Part shown: positions 8,532 through 17,221 of the stretch, in pieces
Position numbering within the stretch: the stretch's first letter is position 1
Layout of the letters: every line of letters begins with the position of its first letter
NCBI GenBank assembly: GCA_011525665.1
Contig: WYAU01000074.1
Span: 1-52,357, forward strand
Origin: Candidatus Brocadia sp.
GTDB lineage: Bacteria; Planctomycetota; Brocadiia; Brocadiales; Brocadiaceae
Length of the DNA: 52,357 nucleotides
Reading direction: 5' to 3'
Position numbers and translations under genes: made by a program
Notes under the pieces: model-generated
What the model was told of the DNA's origin: nothing
The model's input: the letters and a program-made list of their open reading frames with translations, nothing else
The model's database searches: none

Positions 8532-9923
8532 TCATTTTCCACTTCCAAACACAACGACCTTTATCGTCTTCAACACTACCACGACGTCCAGAATAAAAGA
8601 CATATTTTTAATATAGTAGAGGTCGTATTGCAATTTTTCCTCTGTTTGTTCTATGGAAGACGCATAAGGATATTTCACCTGTGCCCAGCCCGTTAAACCC
8701 GGCCTGACTGCAAGCCTCTGGGCATAAAAAGGTATTTTTTCTTCAAACTCCCTGATAAAGACGTGTCTTTCCGGCCGCGGCCCCACCAGGCTCATTTCCC
8801 CCTTTACTACACTCAGCAATTGAGGAATCTCATCGAGCCTCCACTTTCTCAAAAACCTTCCAACCTTTGTAATCCTGGGATCGTTATCTGCCGCATACAC
8901 TGCGCCTGTGCCGGATTCCGCGTTTTCCACCATCGTACGGAATTTTATCATCGTAAATTCTTTACCATCTTTGCCGATACGCTCCTGTGCATAAAAAACG
9001 CCGCCCCGGGAGCCCATTTTCACCGCCACGGCGACTACCGCCATTGCCGGCATTAACAGAACCAATAACAGCAAAGCGAAAAATGCTTCAATAACGGGCT
9101 TAAACAGCCTGCCATACACTTTTGGCTTACTGATAACAACGTGTAGCATCCACATGTCATTGATATGCTTAAAAGGGATTTTCCCCGTGAGCTGTTCGTA
9201 AATCGTCGGCATGTCAACGATGTCTATACCATTCCAGGAACACTTAATCAGTGCCTTAATGAGGTCGGCATGTTTTTCATGGGTAATGGCATTTACGACC
9301 AGACCAATGTCGTTGCGCCGTATCACCGCATCCAAATTATATCGATTACCAAAGACGGGAAACCCGTCAACCAGTTTCCCTTGCTTTGCCGGATCGTCGT
9401 CGATAAAACCTGTCGCCAGCAACCCCGATTTCTTTGATCTGTTTATCTCGTGTAAGATAGTTTTTCCGGCCCATCCTGCTCCAACGATTAAAACATGTCT
9501 CTTAAAAATCGGCTGGTCCACCAGATAGCTGTATAAAAATCTCCATCCGATGATAAAAAGTGTAATTAACACACCATTGATAATAAACACCCCGCGCCCT
9601 ATCCGCAGAGACCAGCTTATATAAAATAAAAACGTTGTAATAATAAAGGCACTGGCAGATGCAAAAGCAATGGTTATGATATTCCCGACGGATTTAAAAT
9701 CCCTTCGGATATCGTAAAGTTCGGAAAAGAAAAAAGTAAAGATAAAAACTAAGCCCGTCAACGCAAATGATGCGGGATTGCTTCTGATGTATTCCCACCC
9801 GCCACTCAAACCCAGGCGAATTATCGCAGACAAAAAGATAGATCCATTGACAATCAGCAGATCGCCAATAATGAGCAAAATGAGCCTTTTTGCTACGGGA
9901 TAATTAAGAATCTTTATTATCAT
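8532..9923 (-). CDS. Polyprenyl-phosphate sugar-1-phosphate transferase (WcaJ/EpsB-like)
   Basis: A 463-residue membrane enzyme that would start a polysaccharide by moving a sugar phosphate from a nucleotide sugar to undecaprenyl phosphate on the inner membrane. The N-terminal half has four to five hydrophobic helices and a CoA-binding-like Rossmann region (VLIVGAGWAGKTIL, about 143-156). The C-terminal catalytic domain (about 270-463) has a membrane helix followed by FYAQERIGKDGKEFTMIKFR, DEIPQLLSVVKGEMSLVGPR and RPGLTGWAQV, all diagnostic of the bacterial sugar transferase family. Length matches the TIGR03025-type enzymes. It lies 63 bases after the radical SAM gene on the same strand. Capsule, exopolysaccharide or S-layer glycan synthesis is possible; the substrate sugar cannot be read. 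Confidence 0.88.
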   Translation of the reverse strand: MIIKILNYPVAKRLILLIIGDLLIVNGSIFLSAIIRLGLSGGWEYIRSNPASFALTGLVFIFTFFFSELYDIRRDFKSVGNIITIAFASASAFIITTFLFYISWSLRIGRGVFIINGVLITLFIIGWRFLYSYLVDQPIFKRHVLIVGAGWAGKTILHEINRSKKSGLLATGFIDDDPAKQGKLVDGFPVFGNRYNLDAVIRRNDIGLVVNAITHEKHADLIKALIKCSWNGIDIVDMPTIYEQLTGKIPFKHINDMWMLHVVISKPKVYGRLFKPVIEAFFALLLLVLLMPAMAVVAVAVKMGSRGGVFYAQERIGKDGKEFTMIKFRTMVENAESGTGAVYAADNDPRITKVGRFLRKWRLDEIPQLLSVVKGEMSLVGPRPERHVFIREFEEKIPFYAQRLAVRPGLTGWAQVKYPYASSIEQTEEKLQYDLYYIKNMSFILDVVVVLKTIKVVVFGSGK

Positions 9924-9986
9924 AAGAGGATTTTATGAGAGAAAAAACCTCGCTTCGTCCTTTGATATTTTTTTTCTCATTTACAG

Positions 9987-11477
9987 TTACCGTATCCACC
10001 CAAAAAATTTTTCAATATCGTTGAAAAAAATCCCGGGGTTGTGTAAGTAGACATTGCTTCGGGATCTGGCTCTTTCGAAGATCCGTATAATACCCTTGTT
10101 ATAATTATGAAAGGCTTCTTTTACCTCGTTTTCCAGGGTTATAAAATCCTCGCAGGCCATGGTATCAACCCTTCGGTTTATATCCTTCAGGTAATAATCA
10201 CTCGGTATGCGCGTGAAAAAATCTTCGTATGACATTTCTCTGTTTACGAGCCCGCGTTCAACGCCGACGTCAAAGAGTTTTGTTCCTGGAAATGGCTCAT
10301 AGACGCCAATCGAAGCAAAACTGGGCCTTATTGTGTACAATAAATCAAGGGTTTTCCTGACATCTTCTTTGGTCTCTGTAGGTATACCCATCATAAAATA
10401 GGCCGTCCAATGAATCCCCGCCTCCCGAAAAAGCCTCGCCGCGTGTTGTGTGCGCTCCAGGGTAATGCCTTTGTCCATCAGCCTTAATATCCTTTCACTC
10501 CCTGACTCGATGCCCACCTTTATACTATTACACCCCGCCCTCTTCATAGCCTTTAATAGTTCAGAATCCACTAAATCCACCCGTGTATTACAGTCCCAGT
10601 TAATCTTTATATCCATATCAATCACCCGATTGCAAAATTCCAGGACCCTTTTTCTGTTAACGGTAAAAGAGTCGTCCTTAAAGGTAAACTGGCGGGCGCC
10701 AAACCGCCGGTGTACATACTGGATTTCCTCCAAAATATTTGCCAAAGAACGATACCGTACCTTTCTCGTCCATATCTGTGTCGCGCAATAGGAACAGCTA
10801 TATGGGCAGCCACGGCTGCCCATGAGCAGACCCATATCCTCCGAAGTATATGTATCCTGGCCAAGGAACGTTTCTCTGTCCGGAAAGGGAAGACAATCCA
10901 AATCATCAATAAAATCTCCCGCACTGTTATGAACAATCTTATCGTCCTGCCGGTAAGAAAGTCCGCGTATCACACGGAAATCATTATTTTTCCTCTGCAC
11001 GGTGTTTGCCAGTTCAACCAGCGCAACCTCGCCTTCTCCGCGTACAACACAATCAACGTCTCTCGTATTTTTCAGGATCTCGTCGGCCTTTAACGTTGCG
11101 TGGGGACCGCCGAAGACAACGGAACAGTCTTTATTGTATTTTTTTGCCATTGATGCGATAGTGAAAGCGGAAGCCGCCTTTGGCGTCATAACCGTTACCC
11201 CGACGATATCGGGTTGATACCTTGCAAGGGTACGGGAAATCTCCTTTATGATGGGATTTTCCGGGTTTTTCAACTCCTTCAGGTAGATATGATACTTTTC
11301 AGGCAATCTCGTATAATCCATTCCCCTTGACTCTTTATTACAGTCGGCATCATAGACCGCCACCTGATGCCCTGCTTTTTTCAGAGCTGAAGACAGATAA
11401 CTCAGTCCCAAAGGAAAATATCGATTGTAATAATTGAAAAACCGATAAAAGGGCGGATCTATCAGCAGGATATTCAT
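9987..11477 (-). CDS. B12-binding-domain radical SAM protein
   Basis: An enzyme of 496 residues. The ATG at 11477 is preferred because it follows AGGAG at nine bases and overlaps the stop of the upstream ComM-like gene as ATGA, suggesting coupled translation; a GTG two codons earlier is also possible. The N-terminal cobalamin-binding fold (about 1-150) contains PDIVGVTVMTPK and VVFGGPHATLKADE. The radical SAM core has the cluster motif SRGCPYSCSYC (Cys 224, 228, 231), followed by a TIM-barrel region with FTFKDDSFTVN and GIESGSERIL. This is the cobalamin-dependent class that includes methylases and cyclases of lipids, sugars and tetrapyrroles. The exact substrate is unknown; the adjacent sugar transferase may hint at envelope chemistry. 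Confidence 0.88.
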   Translation of the reverse strand: MNILLIDPPFYRFFNYYNRYFPLGLSYLSSALKKAGHQVAVYDADCNKESRGMDYTRLPEKYHIYLKELKNPENPIIKEISRTLARYQPDIVGVTVMTPKAASAFTIASMAKKYNKDCSVVFGGPHATLKADEILKNTRDVDCVVRGEGEVALVELANTVQRKNNDFRVIRGLSYRQDDKIVHNSAGDFIDDLDCLPFPDRETFLGQDTYTSEDMGLLMGSRGCPYSCSYCATQIWTRKVRYRSLANILEEIQYVHRRFGARQFTFKDDSFTVNRKRVLEFCNRVIDMDIKINWDCNTRVDLVDSELLKAMKRAGCNSIKVGIESGSERILRLMDKGITLERTQHAARLFREAGIHWTAYFMMGIPTETKEDVRKTLDLLYTIRPSFASIGVYEPFPGTKLFDVGVERGLVNREMSYEDFFTRIPSDYYLKDINRRVDTMACEDFITLENEVKEAFHNYNKGIIRIFERARSRSNVYLHNPGIFFNDIEKFFGWIR

Positions 11478-13009
11478 TTCCACAAACTCCTGTCCAGGCT
11501 TCTGTATTGTATCGCCTCGGAAATATGTTCTGTTTTTATCACTTCATCCTCGTCAAGATCTGCGATCGTGCGTGCCACCTTTAGAATCTTACTGTGTCCG
11601 CGGGCGGAAAGTCCCCATTCCGTCATTGCCCGAAAGAGCAGTGCTTCCGCGGCTTTGTCCAGTTTACAATACTCTTTGACCTGTTTTGAGGACATATGGG
11701 CGTTTATCATCGCCGGCTGGTCTTTAAAACGTTCCTTTTGCAGAGAACGGGCGACCGACACCTTTTTCCTTATATCCGCAGACGACAGCGCCTCCCTGTC
11801 GGAAACAAGCTCCTTGTATCGCACCGAGGGCGCCTCTATTTGAATATCTATCCTGTCCAGCAACGGTCCTGAAATCTTCGACATGTAACTCTGAATTTGA
11901 TGCGGCGTACAATGACATTCCCTCGCCGTGTCGGTGAAATACCCGCAGGGACAGGGATTGATGGAAACGGCCATCATGAACCGTGCCGGGTAGGTAACGG
12001 AATGCACGGCTCGTGAAATTGTTACATAGCCCGTCTCCAGCGGCTGTCGAAGCACTTCTATCGTCTTTCGTTCAAATTCCGGAAGTTCGTCCAAAAAAAG
12101 CACTCCATTATGCGAAAGACTAATTTCCCCGGGTCTTGGAAACGAACCCCCGCCAATTAAACCGGCGGTGCTGATGGTATGATGAGGGGCGCGAAAGGGT
12201 CTCGTGGCAATGAGTGATTGTCCTGGAGCAAGAAGGCCTACGACGCTGTAAATCCTTGTCGTTTCCAAAGCCTCCTCCAAAGTAAGAGGGGGCATAATCG
12301 TGGGAATCCGTTGCGCAAGCATCGTCTTCCCTGATCCCGGAGGCCCTACCATAATTATATTGTGGTTTCCGGCAACGGCAACCGTTAGCGCCCTTTTGGC
12401 ATGCTCCTGACCCTTTACATCCGCATAATCAACATCATAACCAGAAGACTCCCTGAACAATTCATCCCGGTTGATTTTATGAGAAACAGCCGGCGCTGCC
12501 CCGCTAAGAATGCTTACGGTATCTTCAAGGGTTGTAATAGGAATGACATCAATTCCGTCAACAATAGCCGCTTCGGATGCGTTTTCAGAAGGAACCAGGA
12601 ATTTCTTTATCCCCAGATCTTTACATTTGAGCGCCATCGACAGGCATCCCCTTACAGGGCGTAACCTGCCATCCAGAGACAGTTCCCCCACAATAGCACA
12701 TTCCTGAATATCCGGCGCCTCGATTTGACCCGTTGCTATAAGTATGCCGACCGCTATGGGTAATTCGAAAACGGGGCCTTCTTTTTTGCGGTCTGCCGGA
12801 GCAAGATTTATTGTCATGGGTTTGTAAGGAAACCGGTAGCCGCTATTATTGACCGCCGCCTTTACCCTATCACGACTTTCCTTAACCGCTGCGTCCGGCA
12901 ACCCGACTATGGCAATATATGGCATATCGCCTGTGGCGATATAAACTTCTATATCCAACAGGTATGCATCTATGCCAAAAACGGCGACACTCCTGACCTT
13001 TGCCAGCAT
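11474..13009 (-). CDS. YifB/ComM-family Mg-chelatase-like AAA ATPase
   Basis: A 511-residue protein of typical length. The N-terminal Lon-like substrate domain (about 1-170) has GLPDAAVKESRDRVKAA. The Mg-chelatase-like AAA core has Walker A GPPGSGKT at 222-229, Walker B LFLDELPEF, and an arginine-rich C-terminal Mg_chelatase_C domain (RGHSKILKVARTIADL). ComM in Haemophilus and Vibrio is a branch-migration helicase in natural transformation. Many non-competent bacteria carry it, so a role in recombination here is inferred. The ATG at 13009 lacks a strong ribosome site. It overlaps the radical SAM gene by four bases. Confidence 0.93.
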   Translation of the reverse strand: MLAKVRSVAVFGIDAYLLDIEVYIATGDMPYIAIVGLPDAAVKESRDRVKAAVNNSGYRFPYKPMTINLAPADRKKEGPVFELPIAVGILIATGQIEAPDIQECAIVGELSLDGRLRPVRGCLSMALKCKDLGIKKFLVPSENASEAAIVDGIDVIPITTLEDTVSILSGAAPAVSHKINRDELFRESSGYDVDYADVKGQEHAKRALTVAVAGNHNIIMVGPPGSGKTMLAQRIPTIMPPLTLEEALETTRIYSVVGLLAPGQSLIATRPFRAPHHTISTAGLIGGGSFPRPGEISLSHNGVLFLDELPEFERKTIEVLRQPLETGYVTISRAVHSVTYPARFMMAVSINPCPCGYFTDTARECHCTPHQIQSYMSKISGPLLDRIDIQIEAPSVRYKELVSDREALSSADIRKKVSVARSLQKERFKDQPAMINAHMSSKQVKEYCKLDKAAEALLFRAMTEWGLSARGHSKILKVARTIADLDEDEVIKTEHISEAIQYRSLDRSLWK

Positions 13010-13095
13010 GAATTAATAATACCAATGATGGTGGATAACCATAAATCCACCCTTTGGTCTGGTTAAAATCACCCTAATAGGCAAACAGCTACCGT

Positions 13096-13305
13096 TTATT
13101 TGCCTTCTGCTACGGCAACTTTATTCAGTGCCTGAAGCAAGGAATCAATGTCCACGCCACTCATAGCCGCCGTTTTTTCAATGCTTCCCGCCCCGCCGCA
13201 ACAGGAATCTACCTTAAATTTGCTAAAAACAGTAATGGTTTTTGGATACTTCTTTATAACATCGTTAATGATCATATCCTTCGTAATGCTCATTTTCTCT
13301 CCCAT
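13096..13305 (-). CDS. DUF542/ScdA_N-domain small protein
   Basis: A 69-residue protein that is essentially only the ScdA N-terminal domain: an I-N-DVIKKYPKTITVFSKF helix, the characteristic DSCCGG motif (about residues 32-37) and a DIDSLLQALN ending. In larger proteins this domain precedes the di-iron hemerythrin domain of RIC/YtfE, which repairs iron-sulfur clusters damaged by nitric oxide. A stand-alone copy could be a cysteine-based NO or redox protein. AAGGAGGT eight bases before the ATG at 13305 sets the start. It is divergent from the anion channels at 13677, consistent with a nitrogen-oxide context, but co-regulation is inference. Confidence 0.8.
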   Translation of the reverse strand: MGEKMSITKDMIINDVIKKYPKTITVFSKFKVDSCCGGAGSIEKTAAMSGVDIDSLLQALNKVAVAEGK

Positions 13306-13676
13306 ATACGCTACCTCCTTACCGCCTCTTCGTTGGACTCCTGTGTGTTCCCGAAAATTATACCCATTTAAACTCGTTAATAATAATGCAGAATACCATC
13401 AAAAGCAATGTATTTTTATTCCTGATCCCGGAAATCACGATAAACCCCCCACACACAAAGTGAAATACCCATAACAGCCTTGAAATACAATACTGCTTCG
13501 CAACACACAGCCCTGGGGGAAGCAAATCCGGTCATTCAATAACACACTTTCTCACAAAGAGTTACACCAAAAAAATATCTATGCATAAATTATTTAATTT
13601 GGAATATTATTTGTTTCCTGTTATAAATTCAAGGGTCTTCTCATCAATCAACATTTTAGAAAAGGGTATTGATCAA
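13306..13676. other. Intergenic region between divergent genes
   Basis: About 370 bases separate the DUF542 gene (minus) from the TDT channel (plus). The frame of the latter opens at 13581 but no ribosome site supports that start. The region must hold both promoters. I see no confident sigma-70 pair and no Fnr-like TTGAT-N4-ATCAA site. Confidence 0.4.
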
Positions 13677-14771
13677 ATGAGTGTCATTCGGAATACAATA
13701 AAAACATTTCATCCTGCCTATTTTGCCATGGTGATGTCCACGGGGATTATTTCAATCGCATCCAGTCTTTTGGGTTTTCACGGTATTGCATATGCGCTCT
13801 TTTATATAAACATCCTGGCATACGCCGCCGTTTTGTCACTCCAGGCGCTCCGGCTGCGGATGTTCTGGAGCAATCTGTATAGCGATCTTTTAAACCCGAA
13901 ATTAAGCCTTGTTTTTTTTACTACCGTGGCAGGCACAAACGTGCTGGGAGCCCAATTTGTCACGGTGGTAAATCAGCCCGAAGTGGCCAAGATATTTTGG
14001 TATTTTGGCATCTTTCTCTGGACGGTCGTCTCCTTATCCACTTTCAGCATCCTCTTTATCAAGTGTGATCAGAGGATTGAAGTTGTTCTGCACGGCGGCT
14101 GGCTGATCGCTACGGTAGGAACGCAATCTGTGGCCGTCCTCGGCGGTCTGCTTGCGCCGAAATATGGAGATGCGAGCAGCTTTGTTATGTTTTCTTCCTT
14201 CGCGTGGTGGATGATTGGTTCCTTTCTGTACATGATTCTTATTACCCTTATTATTTACCGCCTCGTGTTTTTTAAAGTATCTCCTGATGCGCTTGTGCCT
14301 CCTTACTGGATTAATATGGGCGCACTCGCCATTACAACGCTGGCTGGATCCATTTTGTGCATAAATATTCCGAAAATCAACGGACCCTATGCCGACTTCC
14401 TGGGATTCACAAAGGGATTTACCCTGTTTTTCTGGTCGTTTGGCACATGGTGGATACCCTTTTTGATAATCATCGGCATATGGAAGTATATCTATAACAG
14501 AACACCGTTTAAATATTCCCCCCTTTACTGGGGTATGGTATTTCCATTAGGCATGTATACGGCCTGCACCGTGCGGCTTTCCCAGGCCATTCAAATTCCT
14601 TTTATCGCCCATATCTCTCAATACTTTATTTACGCAGCCTATATTGCATGGTGTTTTATCTTTATTGCCATGATGCATTCCATAATCAAAGCGATTGTGG
14701 CAAAAGAGGCGCCTGCAGCAAAGCCGGAAAAGGTCGTACACCCCCAGATGACAAGCGTGTCAAAAGGGTAA
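13677..14771 (+). CDS. TDT-family (TehA/SLAC1-like) anion channel or transporter
   Basis: About 364 residues from ATG 13677, which follows AAAAGGG; the frame is open for 32 more codons upstream but these look non-coding. There are ten hydrophobic helices, as expected of the TDT/SLAC1 fold. The signature of the first helix is FHPAYFAMVMSTGIISIAS, and similar text appears in TehA and plant SLAC1 channels (nitrate and chloride) and in SSU1/Mae1. The C-terminus is a short charged tail. The gene lies just upstream of two formate/nitrite channels, so the block is likely for small anions such as nitrite or nitrate. The ion cannot be read from sequence. Spacing to the next gene is about 190 bases. 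Confidence 0.85.
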   Translation: MSVIRNTIKTFHPAYFAMVMSTGIISIASSLLGFHGIAYALFYINILAYAAVLSLQALRLRMFWSNLYSDLLNPKLSLVFFTTVAGTNVLGAQFVTVVNQPEVAKIFWYFGIFLWTVVSLSTFSILFIKCDQRIEVVLHGGWLIATVGTQSVAVLGGLLAPKYGDASSFVMFSSFAWWMIGSFLYMILITLIIYRLVFFKVSPDALVPPYWINMGALAITTLAGSILCINIPKINGPYADFLGFTKGFTLFFWSFGTWWIPFLIIIGIWKYIYNRTPFKYSPLYWGMVFPLGMYTACTVRLSQAIQIPFIAHISQYFIYAAYIAWCFIFIAMMHSIIKAIVAKEAPAAKPEKVVHPQMTSVSKG

Positions 14772-14965
14772 GAGAAAGGAGGGTATTTTTTATCTTTATG
14801 TAATGGTATGTTTAAAGCGCGGAGATACATTTTCCCCGGTATGGATTTTTGTTTATTTTTTGTTTTTTGAATGTTCAGTAAAAGTGAACTAATTATAAAT
14901 AGTAATTGACCTCGTAAGGGAGACAGCCAAAATGTGTATCTTTGAAAGAAAGGAGGAAGTATTTT

Positions 14966-15862
14966 ATGCCTAATGAGCAGAACAATTCCACTCTTCCGGA
15001 GTATGCTATCCCGGTCATAGAAATCGATGCGTATGCACCAGCAAAAATGGCCGATCGTGTCGGGCAGGTCGGCATAGCGAAATCGAAGCTCAGCACCTTG
15101 ACTGTTTTTGCGCTCAGCATTCTCGCGGGTGTCTTTATCGCCCTTGGCGCACAACTTTCCCTGTTAGTAACACATACAGCCACCTCTAATTATGGTTTAA
15201 ATCAATTATTGGGCGGCGCGGCCTTTACATTAGCCCTGGTTTTAATTGTAATCGCAGGCGCAGAGCTTTTTACGGGAAATTGTCTTATTGCGATGTCTTA
15301 TATGGCGCGGAAAATCACCGGGAAAGACCTTGGCAAAAATCTGACAATTGCCTTTCTCGGCAATTTCATTGGCGCATTAACCCTTGTCCTCTGGATATAC
15401 AACTCCAAACAATGGACAATCAATAATCACTTGCTGGGTGCCAAGATTGTTATGGCAGCCAATGATAAAGTCAATCTATCCTTTGGTGTTGCCTTTTCCA
15501 GGGCCGTCCTTTGCAATGCCCTGGTGTGCCTCGCCATCTGGTTGTGCTACAGCGGCAGAAGCAACCTGGATAAAATACTGTCGCTGCTCTGGCCTATCTC
15601 CTGTCTGATAGCATGCGGATTCGAGCACTGCGTTGTGAACATGTGGCTCATCCCTATGGCTCTCGTGCTCAAGGGGAACAGTTCCGTGCTGGCAGCCATA
15701 GAAAAGTCTCATGGCGGGCAGCTGGATATCTCAAATCTTACCTTTTTTAAGGGATTTTTAATCGACAATCTGTTCCCCGTTGTGCTCGGAAATTTATTCG
15801 GCGGTATTGTTCTGGTCGCGGGCGTGTACTGGTTCATCTATTTACGCCCCTCAAAGAGTTAA
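14966..15862 (+). CDS. Formate/nitrite (FNT) channel, copy 1
   Basis: A 298-residue pentameric channel of the FocA/NirC family. ATG 14966 is preferred over the in-frame ATG at 14942 because AAAGGAGG lies about eight bases before it. Six membrane helices are visible, the inner three repeated with the outer three. Pore features of the family are retained: AGAELFTGNCLI, the Lys in NDKVNLSF, and the His in CGFEHCVVNM at the centre of the pore. The N-terminus has a long cytoplasmic tail (PVIEIDAYAPAKMADRV). In anammox bacteria such channels are proposed for nitrite uptake; in others they carry formate. It is followed after 17 bases by a close paralogue. Confidence 0.93.
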   Translation: MPNEQNNSTLPEYAIPVIEIDAYAPAKMADRVGQVGIAKSKLSTLTVFALSILAGVFIALGAQLSLLVTHTATSNYGLNQLLGGAAFTLALVLIVIAGAELFTGNCLIAMSYMARKITGKDLGKNLTIAFLGNFIGALTLVLWIYNSKQWTINNHLLGAKIVMAANDKVNLSFGVAFSRAVLCNALVCLAIWLCYSGRSNLDKILSLLWPISCLIACGFEHCVVNMWLIPMALVLKGNSSVLAAIEKSHGGQLDISNLTFFKGFLIDNLFPVVLGNLFGGIVLVAGVYWFIYLRPSKS

Positions 15863-15879
15863 TGATAAGGAGATAATCT

Positions 15880-16800
15880 ATGGCGGAAAATAACGTTCCA
15901 AAAACTATCCAGGTTGTCGATATCGATGCCTATTCGCCTCCACAAATAGCCAACAGGATCGATAAGGTGGCATTGGTAAAGGCGAAGTTAACCTTTGCGC
16001 AGACTTTTCTGCTGGGTATCTTAGCCGGAGCTTACATTGGTATCGGCGCGCAATTCGCCACTTTTGTCAGCAGTGACTCCACTTTGCACTTCGGCCTTAC
16101 CTCCCTCATAACAGGCATCGTATTCTCCCTGGGACTTATGCTGGTCGTCGTGGGGGGCGCCGAACTCTTTACGGGCAATTGTTTGATTATTATGGGTTAT
16201 GTTAGTAAAAGAGTCACAACGCGCCAGATGCTTAATAACTGGACGGTTTCCTACGCAGGGAATTTATTGGGCAGCCTTACAATGGTCTGCTGGATATCTC
16301 AGGCCCATCAGTGGGAATTTTTCCAGAATATGGTAGGCGCAAAGGCGCTCCTTGTTGCCCATACAAAAGTCAATCTCCCCTTTACCACCGCACTTGCACG
16401 GGGAGTCCTCTGCAACTCCATGGTGTGCCTGGCGGTATGGCTCTGTTTCAGCGGCAGGAGCGTTGCGGACAAAATACTTTCAATTGTCTTTCCCATTGGC
16501 GGATTTGTGGCCAGCGGATTCGAACACTGCGTCGCAAACATGTACTTCATTCCGATGGGGATAACATTGAAAAAACACCCTGAAGTCATTGCCGCTGCAG
16601 AAAAAATGGCGGGAAAAACGCTCGACCTTTCCCAGCTTACCTGGAAGGGATTTTTTATAAACAATCTGTTCCCTGTTACTTTGGGAAACATTGTCGGCGG
16701 CGTCATTCTCGTGGGGGTCGTATTCTGGTTTGTTTACTTACGGCCCAATATCAGCCTGTCTTTCAGCGTAAAACAAGACTATTTCCACGATAAAAAATAA
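15880..16800 (+). CDS. Formate/nitrite (FNT) channel, copy 2
   Basis: A 306-residue FNT protein that aligns with copy 1 over its entire length with clear but incomplete identity (both share DIDAY/EIDAY tails, GGAELFTGNCLI, TKVNLPF, CFSGRS and GFEHCVANMYFIP). The pore Lys and His are kept. AAGGAGATAATCT lies before the ATG. It has a C-terminal tail (after residue 290) absent in copy 1. The tandem copies share an operon; a strong terminator follows at 16831. A difference in substrate, direction or regulation between the copies is possible but cannot be told. Confidence 0.93.
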   Translation: MAENNVPKTIQVVDIDAYSPPQIANRIDKVALVKAKLTFAQTFLLGILAGAYIGIGAQFATFVSSDSTLHFGLTSLITGIVFSLGLMLVVVGGAELFTGNCLIIMGYVSKRVTTRQMLNNWTVSYAGNLLGSLTMVCWISQAHQWEFFQNMVGAKALLVAHTKVNLPFTTALARGVLCNSMVCLAVWLCFSGRSVADKILSIVFPIGGFVASGFEHCVANMYFIPMGITLKKHPEVIAAAEKMAGKTLDLSQLTWKGFFINNLFPVTLGNIVGGVILVGVVFWFVYLRPNISLSFSVKQDYFHDKK

Positions 16801-16830
16801 ATTTTTTACACCCGTAAAATAATTGTCTTG

Positions 16831-16879
16831 AAAAAATCCCGGCATGAAATAAACTATACCCATCATGCTGGGATTTTTT
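16831..16879 (+). terminator. Strong terminator after the FNT channels, overlapping the next start codon
   Basis: AAAAAATCCCGGCATG (16831-16846) pairs with CATGCTGGGATTTTTT (16864-16879) with a single mismatch (a G-U in RNA), loop 17 bases, T-run at the end. The A-run at the 5' side means it can also work on the minus strand. The ATG of the next gene (16865) lies inside the 3' arm. Confidence 0.85.
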
Positions 16880-17221
16880 TCTGCATCACTACTCATAGCA
16901 TTTGCATCCCTCACAGCGTCCGCTATCGCCTATTTTTTTTCCAGAATAAAGGCATTCTCGTTTGCGCTCCTCCTCTTTTACACCTGTAATACGATTCTCT
17001 CCTTCTTCCTGATACACAACCATCATGTCCTCTTTTTTTACCTGATAATCATCTTTCTCGTTCTTTTTCCCTTGCTCTGCCTTATCCTCTTTGCCCTTGA
17101 TGTACGCTACGGGCTGTTCTGTATAGACACGTCTTTCGCCGTAGTCTTTGTCTGGCTCTTGATGCCCCTGTTTTTTACCGTAAACCTTTTTTTGTATATC
17201 GTAAAGATATTCCATGCCTGA
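16865..17221 (+). CDS. Small very hydrophobic membrane protein before lpxB
   Basis: 118 residues with three or four membrane helices (about 5-26, 30-50, 57-80 and 88-115), no known motif. ATG 16865 lies within a terminator hairpin, and no other start codon is available downstream in its early part. It overlaps the lpxB start by eight bases, which suggests translation coupling. Position beside lpxB hints at an envelope lipid role, but nothing else supports it. Because very hydrophobic frames can arise by chance opposite charged reading frames, coding is not certain. Confidence 0.5.
   Translation: MLGFFSASLLIAFASLTASAIAYFFSRIKAFSFALLLFYTCNTILSFFLIHNHHVLFFYLIIIFLVLFPLLCLILFALDVRYGLFCIDTSFAVVFVWLLMPLFFTVNLFLYIVKIFHA

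Noticed and set aside
13021-13060. GGTGGATAA, close to a DnaA box
   Set aside because: A single copy far from dnaA, in a coding-gene boundary; no cluster.
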